Counted from the first letter of the stretch, positions 45,239 to 57,027 are shown. The stretch is DNA of 64,000 nucleotides from Oceanobacillus senegalensis (GCF_900176885.1 NZ_LT839648.1:957049-1021048), one strand, 5' to 3'. Program-made: numbers and translations. The notes: generated from the letters alone by a model not told the origin.

Positions 45239-45266
45239 TTTACAGGAGAATACCATCTGATATAAT
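45239..45266 (+). promoter_or_regulatory. Sigma-A promoter of malic enzyme operon
   Basis: TTTACA at 45239-45244, a 16-base spacer and a perfect TATAAT at 45261-45266. Confidence 0.75.
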
Positions 45267-45276
45267 GTAGGATTAT

Positions 45277-45293
45277 AGGTGGTCAGACCACCT
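45277..45293 (+). promoter_or_regulatory. FadR/GntR-type operator AGGTGGTCAGACCACCT
   Basis: A perfect 17-base palindrome centred on one A, with core TGGTCnGACCA, which is the recognition pattern of E. coli FadR and relatives. It starts 10 bases after the -10 box, so a bound protein would cover the start of transcription. The gene two along encodes a GntR/FadR-family protein. Confidence 0.75.
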
Positions 45294-45347
45294 GTGAAAT
45301 CTTAAATAGGATATGAATTCAATACCACAAAGGAGCGAATTTTTAAA

Positions 45348-46592
45348 ATGGCGAGCTTTAAAGATGAAGCACTACACATGCATAAAACAAACCAAGGGAA
45401 ACTTTCAACCGAATCAAAAGTACCTGTACGAAATGCAGGAGATTTGAGTTTAGCATATTCACCAGGTGTTGCAGAACCTTGCAAAGAAATCTATGATCGT
45501 AAAGAAACCGTATATGACTATACGATGAAGGGAAACATGGTAGCTGTTGTGAGTGATGGCTCAGCTGTTCTAGGGTTAGGTAATATTGGACCAGAAGCAG
45601 CACTTCCAGTAATGGAGGGTAAATCGGTATTGTTTAAAACTTTCGCTGGTGTTGACTCCTTTCCGATTTGTTTGGACACGCATGATGTAGACAAAATTGT
45701 GGAAACCGTTAAATTAATGGAACCGACATTTGGTGGTGTTAATTTAGAGGATATTGCCGCTCCGAACTGCTTTATAATTGAAGAACGTCTAAAAAGTGAA
45801 ACGAATATTCCTATATTCCACGATGATCAACATGGAACAGCAATTGTAACAGTTGCGGGATTAATGAATGCATTAAAATTAGTAGGAAAGTCTTTTTCTA
45901 ATATACGTGTGGTAGCCAATGGTGCTGGAGCTGCTGGAATAGCAATTATTAAGCTGCTAAAAAGCCTTGGTGTTCATGAAATGATAATGTGTGATTCAAA
46001 GGGTGCTATATTCGAAGGTAGAACATACGGCATGAATAGTATAAAAGATGAAGTAGCAAAATTTACGAATCGAAATAAAATTGAAGGTAGTTTAGAGGAA
46101 GTATTAGAAGGGGCAGATGTATTTGTTGGTGTATCCGTTGGTGGAGCTCTTTCTAAAGAAATGGTTCAAAAGATGAATGATAATCCGATTATTTTTGCTA
46201 TGGCTAACCCTGAACCGGAAATTATGCCTAAGGATGCTAAGGAAGCAGGTGCACGTGTTATTGGTACTGGCCGTTCTGATTATCCAAATCAAGTGAATAA
46301 TGTTTTGGCATTCCCGGGTATATTCCGTGGGGCTTTGGATGTTCGAGCAACGCGCATAAATGAGGAGATGAAAGTAGCTGCTGCGGAAGCAATAGCTTCA
46401 TTAATTAGAGAAGACGAGTTAAGTGATAATTATGTTATTCCTGCTCCTTTTGATGAACGTGTCGCACCAGCTGTTGCAGCTAGTGTAGCAAGAGCTGCTA
46501 TGGATACGGGAGTTGCTCGGATAACCGTTGAACCAAGTGAAGTAGCTGATAAGACAAGAAAATTAACAAATCAAGATAGGAATACTCTTTAA
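45348..46592 (+). CDS. ytsJ: Malic enzyme (YtsJ/MaeB type)
   Basis: This 414-residue enzyme decarboxylates malate to pyruvate with NADP (or NAD). N-terminal KVPVRNAGDLSLAYSPGVAEP and DGSAVLGLGNIGPEAALPVMEGK, metal-binding EDIAAPNCF with FHDDQHGTA, and the Rossmann motif VVANGAGAAGIAI are all intact. The short single-domain form matches B. subtilis YtsJ. A site AAAGGAG precedes the ATG. It is followed 17 bases later by the gntR-type gene, and the operator upstream suggests feedback control. Confidence 0.95.
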   Translation: MASFKDEALHMHKTNQGKLSTESKVPVRNAGDLSLAYSPGVAEPCKEIYDRKETVYDYTMKGNMVAVVSDGSAVLGLGNIGPEAALPVMEGKSVLFKTFAGVDSFPICLDTHDVDKIVETVKLMEPTFGGVNLEDIAAPNCFIIEERLKSETNIPIFHDDQHGTAIVTVAGLMNALKLVGKSFSNIRVVANGAGAAGIAIIKLLKSLGVHEMIMCDSKGAIFEGRTYGMNSIKDEVAKFTNRNKIEGSLEEVLEGADVFVGVSVGGALSKEMVQKMNDNPIIFAMANPEPEIMPKDAKEAGARVIGTGRSDYPNQVNNVLAFPGIFRGALDVRATRINEEMKVAAAEAIASLIREDELSDNYVIPAPFDERVAPAVAASVARAAMDTGVARITVEPSEVADKTRKLTNQDRNTL

Positions 46593-46609
46593 AGGAGTGG
46601 AAGCAAGCT

Positions 46610-47218
46610 GTGACAATGTTTCCCAATCAGAAAGTTTATCACGGAGTATTAGAACAGATTCGCACATTTATAGAAGACAACAACCTAAGTCCTGGGGATA
46701 AACTTCCGTCCGAACGAGAACTTTCGGATACACTACATGCTGGAAGGTCTTCTGTTCGGGAAGCATTACGTGCTTTAGAACTACTGGGAATTATCGAAAC
46801 AAAACTTGGGGAAGGTACCTTTCTTAGTTCATATAAATCATTCCAGTCGGTAGAGATATTAGCCTCATTTATTTTGAGGGATAAAAGTACAAAAGAAAGT
46901 TTGCTGACGACAAAAAAATTAATTGAAAAAGAAGCGTCTAAGCTCGCGTTTTCTAATATGGAGAATCCAGATATTATTAAGTTGAAGAATATAACTGAAG
47001 AGTTCACATCCAGTCCTATAGGAACGCATATCCGATTTTTCCAGTTTATATTACAGAAAACAGACAATGTGCTGTTAATAAAAATTTGGCACCTCATTGT
47101 AGAATTTTCACAGACATTTGATAAGCAAACCTATACAATGCAATTCTATAAAAATCTTATTAATTTATATGAAACTGGAGAATATTCAAGGATAGAACAG
47201 CTTTTTATAAACGAATAA
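46610..47218 (+). CDS. GntR-family regulator, FadR subfamily (short)
   Basis: This 202-residue protein has an N-terminal winged HTH with LSPGDKLPSERELSDTLHAGRSSVREALRALELLG. The C-terminal helical part resembles an FCD/FadR domain but is short (about 120 residues), and the metal-binding His residues of typical FCD domains are not evident (FFQFILQKTDN replaces FH-x-x-L). The start is GTG 46610 (ATG 46616 possible). It is co-transcribed with ytsJ and next to accDA. The palindromic site at 45277 is its likely operator. The ligand may be an acyl-CoA or an organic acid; this is inference. Confidence 0.88.
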   Translation: MTMFPNQKVYHGVLEQIRTFIEDNNLSPGDKLPSERELSDTLHAGRSSVREALRALELLGIIETKLGEGTFLSSYKSFQSVEILASFILRDKSTKESLLTTKKLIEKEASKLAFSNMENPDIIKLKNITEEFTSSPIGTHIRFFQFILQKTDNVLLIKIWHLIVEFSQTFDKQTYTMQFYKNLINLYETGEYSRIEQLFINE

Positions 47219-47245
47219 TATAAATTCCACTGAAAAGGGAAATTT

Positions 47246-47275
47246 TTGACACTTATCATCGTTATTCTCTAAAAT
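47246..47275 (+). promoter_or_regulatory. Sigma-A promoter of accDA
   Basis: TTGACA at 47246-47251, an 18-base spacer and TAAAAT at 47270-47275. No FapR-type box was seen here. Confidence 0.65.
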
Positions 47276-47354
47276 GATGAATTACACTTTTATATCATTT
47301 AAGAATCATACATAACGAGTAGAACAGTAAAAGTGTAGTAGAGGAGGAAACAGT

Positions 47355-48212
47355 TTGCAGCTTAAAGGAATTTTTACTAAACGTAGAAAATATGCAACCA
47401 TTCCTAGTGAAAGTAGTAAAGTAGATGTTCCACAAGGGTTAATGCAAAAATGCAAGGGTTGTAATAAAATATATTATCGTAAAGAATTAATTAAATCTTT
47501 AAATGTTTGTCCAAATTGTGGCTACCATCATCCCTTATCAGCTTGGGAACGGATAGACAGTTTAGTGGATGAAGGTACATTTGAGGAATGGGATCAAGAT
47601 ATAACTTCTTCCAATCCGTTAGATTTCCCAGGTTATGAAGAGAAAATAGCGAAAGATAGAGATAAAACAGGTTTAAACGAAGCTATTGTAACAGGAAAAG
47701 GATTAATCAATGAACAGGCTACTGCCATAGCGGTTATGGATTCCTTTTTCCGTATGGGGAGTATGGGTTCGGCAGTTGGAGAAAAAATTGCCAGAGCAGT
47801 CGAAAATGCACGTGAACAAGGATTGCCAATTCTAATTTTTACAGCCTCCGGCGGGGCAAGAATGCAAGAAGGTGTCCTAAGCTTAATGCAAATGGCTAAA
47901 ACATCCGTCGCAATTAAACGTTTTCATGATGAGGGCGGTTTAATGATTTCCATCATGACACATCCTACAACTGGTGGAGTATCAGCAAGTTTTGCTTCCA
48001 TTGGGGATTATAATTTTGCGGAACCTGGAGCACTAATAGGGTTTGCAGGTAGAAGAATTATTGAACAAACGATACGGGAAAAACTTCCTAAGGATTTTCA
48101 GACAGCAGAATTCTTACTGGAACATGGGCAATTAGATAAGATTATTCATCGTCATGAAATGAAAAGCCTTCTAACTACTTTATTGGAAATGCATCAGAAG
48201 GAGGCTAAATAA
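47355..48212 (+). CDS. accD: Acetyl-CoA carboxylase carboxyltransferase subunit beta
   Basis: This 285-residue protein has an N-terminal zinc ribbon ([14 protein letters not shown] then CPNCGYH, about 29-55) and the crotonase-fold carboxyltransferase core ([20 protein letters not shown]). It forms the carboxyltransferase with AccA, transferring CO2 from biotin to acetyl-CoA in fatty acid synthesis. The start is TTG 47355 behind AGAGGAGG. Its stop overlaps accA as TAATG. Confidence 0.96.
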   Translation: MQLKGIFTKRRKYATIPSESSKVDVPQGLMQKCKGCNKIYYRKELIKSLNVCPNCGYHHPLSAWERIDSLVDEGTFEEWDQDITSSNPLDFPGYEEKIAKDRDKTGLNEAIVTGKGLINEQATAIAVMDSFFRMGSMGSAVGEKIARAVENAREQGLPILIFTASGGARMQEGVLSLMQMAKTSVAIKRFHDEGGLMISIMTHPTTGGVSASFASIGDYNFAEPGALIGFAGRRIIEQTIREKLPKDFQTAEFLLEHGQLDKIIHRHEMKSLLTTLLEMHQKEAK

Positions 48213-49171
48213 TGGGAAATCAAGTTCTAGATTTTGAAAAGCCAATCGTTAATTTAAAAGAGAAAATTAATGAATTAAAAAAGTTCACTGAGGATAGTGA
48301 AATAGATTTAACGGAAGAAATATCCACTCTAGAAAATAGATTGCGGGAATTAGAAAGTGATATTTATGGGAATTTAAAACCATGGAACCGAGTTCAGATG
48401 GCAAGACATTCTGAACGACCAACGTCTTTAGATTATATAGACAAGCTATTTACCAATTTTATCGAATTTCATGGAGACCGTCGCTTTGGTGATGATCGAG
48501 CAATTATTACCGGTGTCGCATATTACAAGGATCAGCCGGTAACTGTTATTGGACATCAGCGAGGCAAGGATACAAAAGAGAACATAAAGCGAAATTTTGG
48601 AATGCCGCATCCTGAAGGATATCGTAAAGCATTACGTCATATGGAGCAGGCAGAGAAATTTAACAGGCCCATTATTTCCTTTATTGATACGAAAGGGGCA
48701 TATCCTGGGAAGGCAGCTGAAGAGCGAGGACAAAGTGAGGCGATTGCTAGAAATCTAATGGAAATGGCAGGGTTAACTGTACCAATAATCTGCATCGTTA
48801 TCGGTGAAGGTGGAAGTGGAGGTGCATTAGGGTTAGGTGTTGGTGATCATATCCACATGCTTGAAAATTCCACATATTCCGTTATTTCCCCCGAGGGTGC
48901 TGCATCAATCTTATGGAAGGATGCAGGATTAGCAAAAAAAGCAGCTGAATCTATGAAAATCACGTCATATGATTTAAAGGAACTAGAAGTAATTGATGAA
49001 GTTATTCCGGAACCAAAAGGAGGGGCACATAAAAATATTGATGAACAAGCCCATTATATTGAGCAAGTATTAACTCAATCTATTAAGGAGTTATCTGAAT
49101 ATTCTTCGGTTGAATTACTTGAGAATAGGTGGGAAAAATATAAAAGAATAGGCGATTACAAACTGTTGTAA
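48212..49171 (+). CDS. accA: Acetyl-CoA carboxylase carboxyltransferase subunit alpha
   Basis: This 319-residue protein has a coiled-coil N-terminus, then the carboxyltransferase core with [40 protein letters not shown] and [15 protein letters not shown]. It is coupled to accD by a one-base overlap and followed by a terminator before pfkA, as in many Firmicutes. Confidence 0.97.
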   Translation: MGNQVLDFEKPIVNLKEKINELKKFTEDSEIDLTEEISTLENRLRELESDIYGNLKPWNRVQMARHSERPTSLDYIDKLFTNFIEFHGDRRFGDDRAIITGVAYYKDQPVTVIGHQRGKDTKENIKRNFGMPHPEGYRKALRHMEQAEKFNRPIISFIDTKGAYPGKAAEERGQSEAIARNLMEMAGLTVPIICIVIGEGGSGGALGLGVGDHIHMLENSTYSVISPEGAASILWKDAGLAKKAAESMKITSYDLKELEVIDEVIPEPKGGAHKNIDEQAHYIEQVLTQSIKELSEYSSVELLENRWEKYKRIGDYKLL

Positions 49172-49180
49172 TCACTTTCA

Positions 49181-49214
49181 TTAAAGGTTGATAGTACACA
49201 TTATCAACCTTTAA
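49181..49214 (+). terminator. Terminator after accDA
   Basis: TTAAAGGTTGATA - GTACACAT - TATCAACCTTTAA; perfect 13-base stem, T-tract weak (TTTGTTGC). Confidence 0.7.
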
Positions 49215-49369
49215 TTTGTTGCTTAATTTAAAATATTAATTCTTTGTCAATTTATGAGGGTTTTTGTTGATATTTAAACGTTTTTACTTTATCGTTAACA
49301 TGTATAAGGTATTTATGACATTTATAGTACAGAACAAATATATTGGTTAGTACAGTTTGGAGTAGCTAA

Positions 49370-50356
<987 letters not shown>

Positions 50357-50381
50357 TTGCCATCTAGGAGGAGATGTAAAG

Positions 50382-52142
50382 ATGAGAAATACGAAAATTG
50401 TATGTACGATAGGACCTGCTTCAGAATCTGTAGAAATATTGGAAAAACTGATTGATGCTGGGATGAATGTAGCACGATTAAATTTTTCACATGGTGATTT
50501 TGACGAGCACAGAGCTCGTATTGAGAACATCCGTACTGCTTCTAAAAATAAAGGGAAAACGGTAGCTATTTTGTTAGATACAAAAGGTCCAGAAATTCGA
50601 ACTGGGAATTTTAAGAATGGACAAGATGAGATTATCGCAGGAAAAACAGTCTATGTTTCAATGAATGATGTAGAAGGTACCGCGGAGCGTTTCTCTGTTA
50701 CATATGAGGGACTGATTAATGATGTTCATGAAGGATCCAAGATTTTACTTGATGACGGATTAATTGAACTTGAAGTTGTAGCTATTGACAAAATGGCTGG
50801 TGAAATTAAAACAACAGCATTAAATAGTGGAACAATTAAAAATAAAAAGGGTGTTAATGTCCCGAATGTGTCGGTGAATTTACCCGGTATTACAGAAAAA
50901 GACCGTGCAGATATACAATTTGGGATTGAGCAGGATGTGGACTTTGTTGCCGCATCGTTTGTACGCCGACCATCCGATGTACTTGAAATAAGAGAAGTAC
51001 TAGAGGAAAACAATGCTAGCCATATTAAAATCATTCCTAAAATCGAGAACCAAGAAGGTGTCGACAATATTAATCGAATCCTAGAAGTAAGTGATGGGCT
51101 AATGGTTGCTAGGGGAGATTTAGGTGTTGAAATTCCTGCTGAAGATGTTCCTCTTGTACAAAAGCAATTGATAAAAAAATGTAATAATGTAGGGAAACCA
51201 GTAATTACAGCAACGCAAATGTTGGACTCTATGCAAAGAAATCCACGACCAACAAGAGCTGAAGCATCCGACGTGGCAAATGCTATCTTTGATGGAACGG
51301 ATGCAATCATGCTTTCTGGTGAAACAGCTGCAGGGGACTATCCTGTTGAATCTGTAAAAACCATGAATAATATCGCTGTTAAAGCAGAATCAGCTTTAGA
51401 TCATACGTCTATTTTAAGCGAACGTTCAAAAAATGTTGAAAAGTCAATTACGGAAGCTATTACTCAATCTGTATCCCATACAGCAATGAATCTAAACATT
51501 GATACGATTATTGCTCCAACAGAAAGTGGACATACAGCAAGAATGATTTCGAAGTACCGTCCAAAAGCGCCAATTTTAGCTGTAACTTTTTCTGACCATG
51601 TAAATCGTCAGCTCTCATTAGTTTGGGGTGTTCATGCAGTAGTTGGTCAAGAAGCACAATCAACGGATGAAATGTTGGATATCGCTATTGATCGAGGATT
51701 GGATTCCAACCTTTGTCAAAGAGGTAGTCGTGTAATAATAACTGCTGGTGTTCCAGTAGGAGAAAGTGGTACAACGAATTTATTAAAGGTACATGTAATT
51801 GGTGATGTTGTTGCAAAAGGACAAGGGATTGGTAAACGAAGTGCATATGGTAAGGCTGTCTTTGCTAAGAATGCAGAGGATGCATTGAATAAAGTAAAAG
51901 ATGGAGATATCGTCATTGCATACGGTACAGATCGTGACATGATGCCTGCACTGGAAAAAGCCGGTGGAATTATAACGGTAGAAGGTGGATTAACCTCCCA
52001 TGCTGCAGTCGTTGGTTTGAACCTTGGTATTCCAGCTATTGTTGGTGTGGAGAATATTTTTGATGTATTGGAAGAGGGCCAAGATATAACTATTGATGGT
52101 ACAAAAGGTGATATCTATAAGGGACATGCAAGAGTACTTTAA
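50382..52142 (+). CDS. pyk: Pyruvate kinase with C-terminal PEP-utilizing domain
   Basis: This 586-residue enzyme converts PEP and ADP to pyruvate and ATP. Barrel motifs [15 protein letters not shown], the active site [11 protein letters not shown] and [12 protein letters not shown], and the C-terminal allosteric domain are present. Past about residue 475 lies the extra C-terminal domain of Bacillus enzymes, a PEP-utilizer mobile domain with [19 protein letters not shown]. It probably shares a transcript with pfkA. Confidence 0.97.
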   Translation: MRNTKIVCTIGPASESVEILEKLIDAGMNVARLNFSHGDFDEHRARIENIRTASKNKGKTVAILLDTKGPEIRTGNFKNGQDEIIAGKTVYVSMNDVEGTAERFSVTYEGLINDVHEGSKILLDDGLIELEVVAIDKMAGEIKTTALNSGTIKNKKGVNVPNVSVNLPGITEKDRADIQFGIEQDVDFVAASFVRRPSDVLEIREVLEENNASHIKIIPKIENQEGVDNINRILEVSDGLMVARGDLGVEIPAEDVPLVQKQLIKKCNNVGKPVITATQMLDSMQRNPRPTRAEASDVANAIFDGTDAIMLSGETAAGDYPVESVKTMNNIAVKAESALDHTSILSERSKNVEKSITEAITQSVSHTAMNLNIDTIIAPTESGHTARMISKYRPKAPILAVTFSDHVNRQLSLVWGVHAVVGQEAQSTDEMLDIAIDRGLDSNLCQRGSRVIITAGVPVGESGTTNLLKVHVIGDVVAKGQGIGKRSAYGKAVFAKNAEDALNKVKDGDIVIAYGTDRDMMPALEKAGGIITVEGGLTSHAAVVGLNLGIPAIVGVENIFDVLEEGQDITIDGTKGDIYKGHARVL

Positions 52143-52155
52143 TAAGTGACGATTG

Positions 52156-52204
52156 AAATAGAAAAGAGGAATCGGCAGGTAGACTGATTTCTCTTTTCTA
52201 TTTA
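52156..52204 (+). terminator. Terminator after pyk
   Basis: AAATAGAAAAGAGGAATC pairs with GATTTCTCTTTTCTATTT across a 14-base loop. Confidence 0.8.
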
Positions 52205-52244
52205 GTTATAAGAATGTTAATATAAAGAAAAGGGGGTACAATGG

Positions 52245-52634
52245 ATGCGGTGGTTACTATTAATCCTATTTATTCTTCCGGCAATGGAAATAGGTGTGTT
52301 TTTATGGATTGGTGGAAAGATTGGGCCGTGGTGGGTTGTTCTGCTTATCCTTCTAACAGGAATTATAGGTATATCGATTGCTAGAATGCAAGGAATGGAT
52401 ACATTGAATAAGGCAAAGGTGTTAATGAACAAAGGTCAAGCCCCAACCGAGCAATTAGTAGATGGTATTTGTATTTTTATTGGTTCGGTATTTCTATTTG
52501 CGCCAGGCTTTATTACCGATACCATTGGCTTTTTCTTGGTTTTACCAATAACAAGAAGACCGTTTAAACGTATTATTGCCGAATTGATTAAGAAGAAAAT
52601 GAATAATGGAACAATCATTTATCGTAAATGGTAA
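52245..52634 (+). CDS. fxsA: Membrane protein FxsA
   Basis: This 129-residue protein has three or four membrane segments (LLLILFILPAMEIGVFLWI, WWVVLLILLTGIIGISIA, CIFIGSVFLFAPGFITDTIG). FxsA affects phage exclusion in E. coli by sequestering F plasmid PifA; its function here is unknown. The strong GGGGGTACA precedes the ATG. It is convergent with ytvI, the stops lying three bases apart. Confidence 0.92.
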   Translation: MRWLLLILFILPAMEIGVFLWIGGKIGPWWVVLLILLTGIIGISIARMQGMDTLNKAKVLMNKGQAPTEQLVDGICIFIGSVFLFAPGFITDTIGFFLVLPITRRPFKRIIAELIKKKMNNGTIIYRKW

Positions 52635-52636
52635 AA

Positions 52637-53743
52637 CTATCCTCTAATAAATTGCCAAACCCATTTTAGTGCACCTGTTTTTAACATAACATTAATCAAG
52701 ATAATAGCTATTGGAGCAATCAATAAGCCAAAAAGCCCCCAAATCTGAAGCCCTAAAAAATACCCTATTAATGCCACTAGAGGGTGAATACCGATATTGG
52801 AAGATAGTATTTTAGGCTCAAGAATTTGCTTAGTGATGACAGTAATCATGTAAAGGATTGTTATCCCAATTGTTAATGTATAATCTCCGCTAAGAAATAA
52901 ATAGATAATCCAAGGCAAAAAAATAATTCCTGTTCCGATAAATGGTATTATATCAACGAAGGTACTTAGTATGGCAATCGTTAATGCATGATTAACCTGA
53001 AGGATTAGTAGTCCCATAAAAATTAGTGCACCAGATATGCTCACTAATATAAGTTGAGCTTTTACGTATCCTCCAAGTGCTGATTTGAAATGAAAAACTA
53101 TTTTTTTAGTAGATGAATTCATATTTTCTGGAATCATTCTTTGAGCATGATTACTCAGGTTTTGCCAGTCATTTGCAATAAGGAATGTTCCTATAAGGAT
53201 GAAAATAAGAATGGTAACTGAATTAGGTAGATGCGACAGAATACTTGGAATATTTGTAAGGGCCTGTCTTAATAAGTCTGATCCGGTCATTGCAATATGA
53301 TTTAATAATTCATTTAAGCTTCTTTTTAATGATTCCTGTTGTGACGGGTCCAGTGAGAAAAAAATGGATAAAAGCTTTTCTTGAATTGGTATAATTCTTG
53401 TATTGAAAATTGTTTCAAAATATAGGATAAGATCCTGGAAGTATACTGGTATTTTTTCAGCTAAGAATACTGTCCCATGATATATTTCAATACTGATAAC
53501 AACTACTATGCCAATAGATACAATAAAAATACTACTAATGACGGTCAACGTTGCCAAACTTCGGGGGAAATGTAATGTATTTTCCGTAAACCGAATAAAT
53601 GGCTTGATAATATAAGCGAAAAGTACCGATAATAGTAAAGGGTATATATATGGAATTGTATATGATAAAAATAAATAACTTAGAATGATAAAGATAAGTG
53701 TGGTTAGAAATCTTATAAGTTGCATTAATTGTTTTTTATACAT
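52637..53743 (-). CDS. ytvI: AI-2E family transporter-like membrane protein YtvI
   Basis: This 368-residue protein has about eight helices, beginning LIRFLTTLIFIILSYLFLSY, with the family motifs FVDIIPFIGTGIIFLPWIIY and ILEPKILSSNIGIHPLVALI. Substrate is unknown; AI-2 export is proven only for distant members. Start ATG follows GGGGGAG. Its position beside fxsA and pyk matches B. subtilis ytvI. Confidence 0.93.
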   Translation of the reverse strand: MYKKQLMQLIRFLTTLIFIILSYLFLSYTIPYIYPLLLSVLFAYIIKPFIRFTENTLHFPRSLATLTVISSIFIVSIGIVVVISIEIYHGTVFLAEKIPVYFQDLILYFETIFNTRIIPIQEKLLSIFFSLDPSQQESLKRSLNELLNHIAMTGSDLLRQALTNIPSILSHLPNSVTILIFILIGTFLIANDWQNLSNHAQRMIPENMNSSTKKIVFHFKSALGGYVKAQLILVSISGALIFMGLLILQVNHALTIAILSTFVDIIPFIGTGIIFLPWIIYLFLSGDYTLTIGITILYMITVITKQILEPKILSSNIGIHPLVALIGYFLGLQIWGLFGLLIAPIAIILINVMLKTGALKWVWQFIRG

Positions 53744-53909
53744 TCTCTACTCCCCCGAGTTAATAAAGCTTGTACTACTTTTATTTATGTTCCAACAATG
53801 GGAAATAGAAGTTTTTGGTGCAAATAGCTGTCTGTTACTTTAATTAATAGTGTAAAAAGAAAGTTGTTTTCAAACGAATTCTATTAAGTTTTTTATGTTA
53901 TTTTAAAAA

Positions 53910-53953
53910 CTTAAGCGGTTTCAATTCACATTATCTTGATAATACTTTATAAT
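53910..53953 (+). promoter_or_regulatory. citZ promoter with cre site
   Basis: CTTAAGCGGTTTCA (53910-53923) is a cre on the reverse strand (TGAAACCGCTTAAG, 12 of 14 positions). It ends just before TTCACA (53925-53930), a 17-base spacer and TATAAT (53948-53953). A second TATAAT at 54052 with a poor -35 lies nearer the gene. The rest of the 380-base gap (53744-54123) shows no gene. CcpA control of citZ is known in B. subtilis. Confidence 0.6.
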
Positions 53954-54123
53954 TAGGTTTGGGGAGGACAATATTTATACACATTATCAATTATTTTTCG
54001 TTATTTTATAATTGAATAATTTTGATACTTCGATAAATACAATATTAATGGTATAATGAGAATATAAATATTGTCAGAAAGTTGTTTATTAGGCAACAAT
54101 AAATAGAAAAGGAGAGGTTTCTT

Positions 54124-55245
54124 ATGACAACAACTACTAAAGGGCTTGAAGGGGTAGTAGCATCAAGGTCACAAATAAGTTCTATCATTAATGATCAACT
54201 TACGTATGTTGGTTATTCTATCGATGATTTGGCTGAGAATGCTAGTTTTGAAGAAGTAGTTTTCTTATTATGGAATAAGAGGTTGCCAAATCAATCCGAA
54301 TTAGATGCAATTCAGAAGGACCTTGTTGATAACATGGAAGTGCCTGAAGCAATTTATGATCATTTAAAATCGTATGATTTAACTAAGGTACACCCAATGG
54401 CGGCACTACGTACAGCTGTATCTCTTCTAGGGTTATATGATGATGAAGCGGATGTCATGGACACGGAAGCGAATGAACGTAAAGCAATTCGTATTCAAGC
54501 GAAAATTTCTACCGTTGTGACTGCGTTTGCAAGAATTCGCAAGGGTTTAGAGCCGGTTAAACCTAAAAAGGGTTTAAGCTATTCCGAGAATTTCTTATAC
54601 ATGTTAAATGGAAAAGAAGCGAATGAAGTGGAAGTAGAAGCAATTAACAAGGCGTTAGTTCTACATGCTGATCATGAATTAAATGCATCTACATTTACCT
54701 CCAGAGTTTGTGTAGCTACATTATCAGATGTTTACTCTGGTATTACAGCTGCAATTGGAGCGCTTAAAGGACCGCTTCACGGTGGGGCTAATGAGAATGT
54801 AATGAAGATGCTTCTTGAAATTGGAGAAGAAGAAAATGCAATTCCATATGTTGAAAAGAAATTAGCTAATAAAGAAAAAATAATGGGTATGGGACACCGT
54901 GTATATAAAAATGGTGATCCTCGTGCTAAGCACTTAAAAGAGATGTCAAAACAACTGACGAAGATTACTGGACAAGAAAAATGGTACAATATGTCAGTCA
55001 AGATTGAAGACTATATTAAGAAGAATAAAGGTCTTCCTGCAAATGTTGATTTCTACAGTGCTTCTGTCTACCACAGTCTAGGTATTGACTACGATTTATT
55101 TACACCAATATTTGCAGTTAGCCGTACATCTGGCTGGTTAGCGCATATTCTAGAGCAATATGCAGACAATCGACTCATACGCCCTCGTGCAGAATATATC
55201 GGTCCAAAAAATCAAAAATATGTAGTCGTTTCCCAACGTGGATAA
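54124..55245 (+). CDS. citZ: Citrate synthase
   Basis: This 373-residue enzyme condenses oxaloacetate with acetyl-CoA. The start TKGLEGVVASRSQISSIIND and the active-site blocks GPLHGGANENVMKML, MGMGHRVYKNGDPRAK and DFYSASVYHSLGIDYDLF fit the Bacillus CitZ, not the 2-methylcitrate synthase. GAGAGG lies upstream of ATG. icd follows after 219 bases. Confidence 0.96.
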   Translation: MTTTTKGLEGVVASRSQISSIINDQLTYVGYSIDDLAENASFEEVVFLLWNKRLPNQSELDAIQKDLVDNMEVPEAIYDHLKSYDLTKVHPMAALRTAVSLLGLYDDEADVMDTEANERKAIRIQAKISTVVTAFARIRKGLEPVKPKKGLSYSENFLYMLNGKEANEVEVEAINKALVLHADHELNASTFTSRVCVATLSDVYSGITAAIGALKGPLHGGANENVMKMLLEIGEEENAIPYVEKKLANKEKIMGMGHRVYKNGDPRAKHLKEMSKQLTKITGQEKWYNMSVKIEDYIKKNKGLPANVDFYSASVYHSLGIDYDLFTPIFAVSRTSGWLAHILEQYADNRLIRPRAEYIGPKNQKYVVVSQRG

Positions 55246-55464
55246 GATTATTTGAAAAGGGCAGTTATATATAGGTATCTACAAATATAATAATAATTAT
55301 TTGATTATAGGTGGATGCAGACTGCCCTAAGCAATTATGAATTTGTGCAGAAATTTTAAAAATAAATGTAATATTACTTTATTTAAATATAGCAATCTAT
55401 TAAAATAGTCTGTGGAATAGTAACACACACTATTCACCTGTATAACATTAGGAGGTATTTGTTC

Positions 55465-56736
55465 ATGACACAAGGAGAAAAAATCGTAGTAGAAAATGGT
55501 AAAATGACTGTACCAAATAAACCAGTTATTCCTTTTATTGAAGGAGATGGAACCGGTCCCGATATCTGGGCTGCAGCTAAGCGAGTAATTGAGGCAGCTG
55601 TTGAAAAAGCCTATAATGGAGAAAAATCAGTTGATTGGTTAGAAGTTTATGCAGGAGAAAAGGCATATAACAAAACAGGAGAATGGTTACCACAGGATAC
55701 ATTAGATAAGATTAATGAATATAAAATTGCTATTAAAGGACCTTTAACAACACCAATTGGTGGTGGAATTCGTTCCTTAAACGTTGCACTTAGACAAGAA
55801 CTTGACTTATTTACTTGTCTTCGTCCAGTCCGTTACTTTAATGGGGTACCTTCTCCGGTTAAACGACCTGAGGATGTAGACATGGCTATCTTCCGTGAGA
55901 ATACAGAAGATATCTATGCAGGTATTGAATGGCAAAAAGGTTCAGATGATGTGAAGAAAATAATTGATTTTCTAAAAAATGAAATGGGTGTTAATAATAT
56001 TCGTTTCCCTGAAACTTCAGGTATTGGTGTTAAACCTGTTTCAGAAGAAGGGACGAAGCGCTTAGTACGTTCTGCAATTCAATATGCTTTAGATGAAGGA
56101 CGTAAGAGTGTTACTTTAGTACATAAAGGTAACATCATGAAATTTACAGAAGGTGCTTTCAAGCAATGGGGTTATGAAGTTGCGGAAGAAGAGTTTGGTG
56201 ATAAAGTCTTCACTTGGGCTGAATATGATCGTATCGTTGAGAAAGATGGTAAGGATGCTGCAAATAAAGCCCAGGATGATGCATTAGCAGAAGGTAAAAT
56301 CCTGGTTAAAGATGCTATTGCGGACATTTTCTTGCAACAAATTCTTACACGTCCGAAAGAATTCGATGTAGTAGCTACTATGAACTTAAATGGTGACTAC
56401 ATTTCTGATGCATTAGCAGCTCAAGTTGGTGGTATTGGTATTGCTCCAGGTGCAAATATCAATTATGACACAGGACATGCGATTTTCGAAGCTACTCATG
56501 GTACTGCTCCAAAATATGCAGGATTAGATAAGGTTAATCCTTCTTCTGTAATTCTTTCAGCAGTATTAATGTTAGAACATATAGGCTGGAGAGAAGCGGC
56601 AGATCTAATTACAAATTCAATGGACAAAACGATTGAATCTAAAGTAGTAACGTATGACTTTGCTCGCTTAATGGATAATGCAACAGAAGTAAAATGCTCC
56701 GAATTTGCGGATGAATTAATTAAAAACTTAGGATAA
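55465..56736 (+). CDS. icd: Isocitrate dehydrogenase (NADP)
   Basis: This 423-residue enzyme decarboxylates isocitrate to 2-oxoglutarate. It shows the phosphate loop with [20 protein letters not shown] and the NADP-binding [22 protein letters not shown] 55465 is chosen behind AGGAGG; one upstream in-frame codon is also ATG-like. In B. subtilis mdh follows icd; here a terminator and phoPR follow instead. Confidence 0.97.
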   Translation: MTQGEKIVVENGKMTVPNKPVIPFIEGDGTGPDIWAAAKRVIEAAVEKAYNGEKSVDWLEVYAGEKAYNKTGEWLPQDTLDKINEYKIAIKGPLTTPIGGGIRSLNVALRQELDLFTCLRPVRYFNGVPSPVKRPEDVDMAIFRENTEDIYAGIEWQKGSDDVKKIIDFLKNEMGVNNIRFPETSGIGVKPVSEEGTKRLVRSAIQYALDEGRKSVTLVHKGNIMKFTEGAFKQWGYEVAEEEFGDKVFTWAEYDRIVEKDGKDAANKAQDDALAEGKILVKDAIADIFLQQILTRPKEFDVVATMNLNGDYISDALAAQVGGIGIAPGANINYDTGHAIFEATHGTAPKYAGLDKVNPSSVILSAVLMLEHIGWREAADLITNSMDKTIESKVVTYDFARLMDNATEVKCSEFADELIKNLG

Positions 56737-56752
56737 TAAACAAAAATGTATT

Positions 56753-56790
56753 ACACGCAAGAAATTTTCGATTGATTTCTTGCGTGTTTT
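56753..56790 (+). terminator. Terminator after icd
   Basis: ACACGCAAGAAAT - TTTCGATTG - ATTTCTTGCGTGT followed by TTT. Confidence 0.85.
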
Positions 56791-57027
56791 ATAATTTACC
56801 TGGTTTTATCGTAGGTTAACACATTATGTTCATTAAATGGATAGAGCGAAATAGTGTATAAATAACGCTACGGAAAGCGATTGCTCGTAACGGAAATAAA
56901 CGTTCACAAACGAATGAACATGATCCTTAAATGTGTGAGAAAAAAGAATAAAATAGATTCTAAATAAATTTCATATATACTTGTGTAAATTTTTATTAAC
57001 AAACCTCCGTTTTGGTTCATAGAAACC
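56791..57027 (+). other. Non-coding stretch before phoP
   Basis: No gene seen. It holds two imperfect copies of a roughly 20-base unit starting ACGGAAA (about 56870 and 56889), a repeat style common in Bacillaceae intergenic DNA. Confidence 0.4.

Noticed and set aside
56870-56910. ACGGAAA repeats as a CRISPR or direct-repeat array
   Set aside because: Only two imperfect units of about 20 bases, no spacers, no cas genes in the window.
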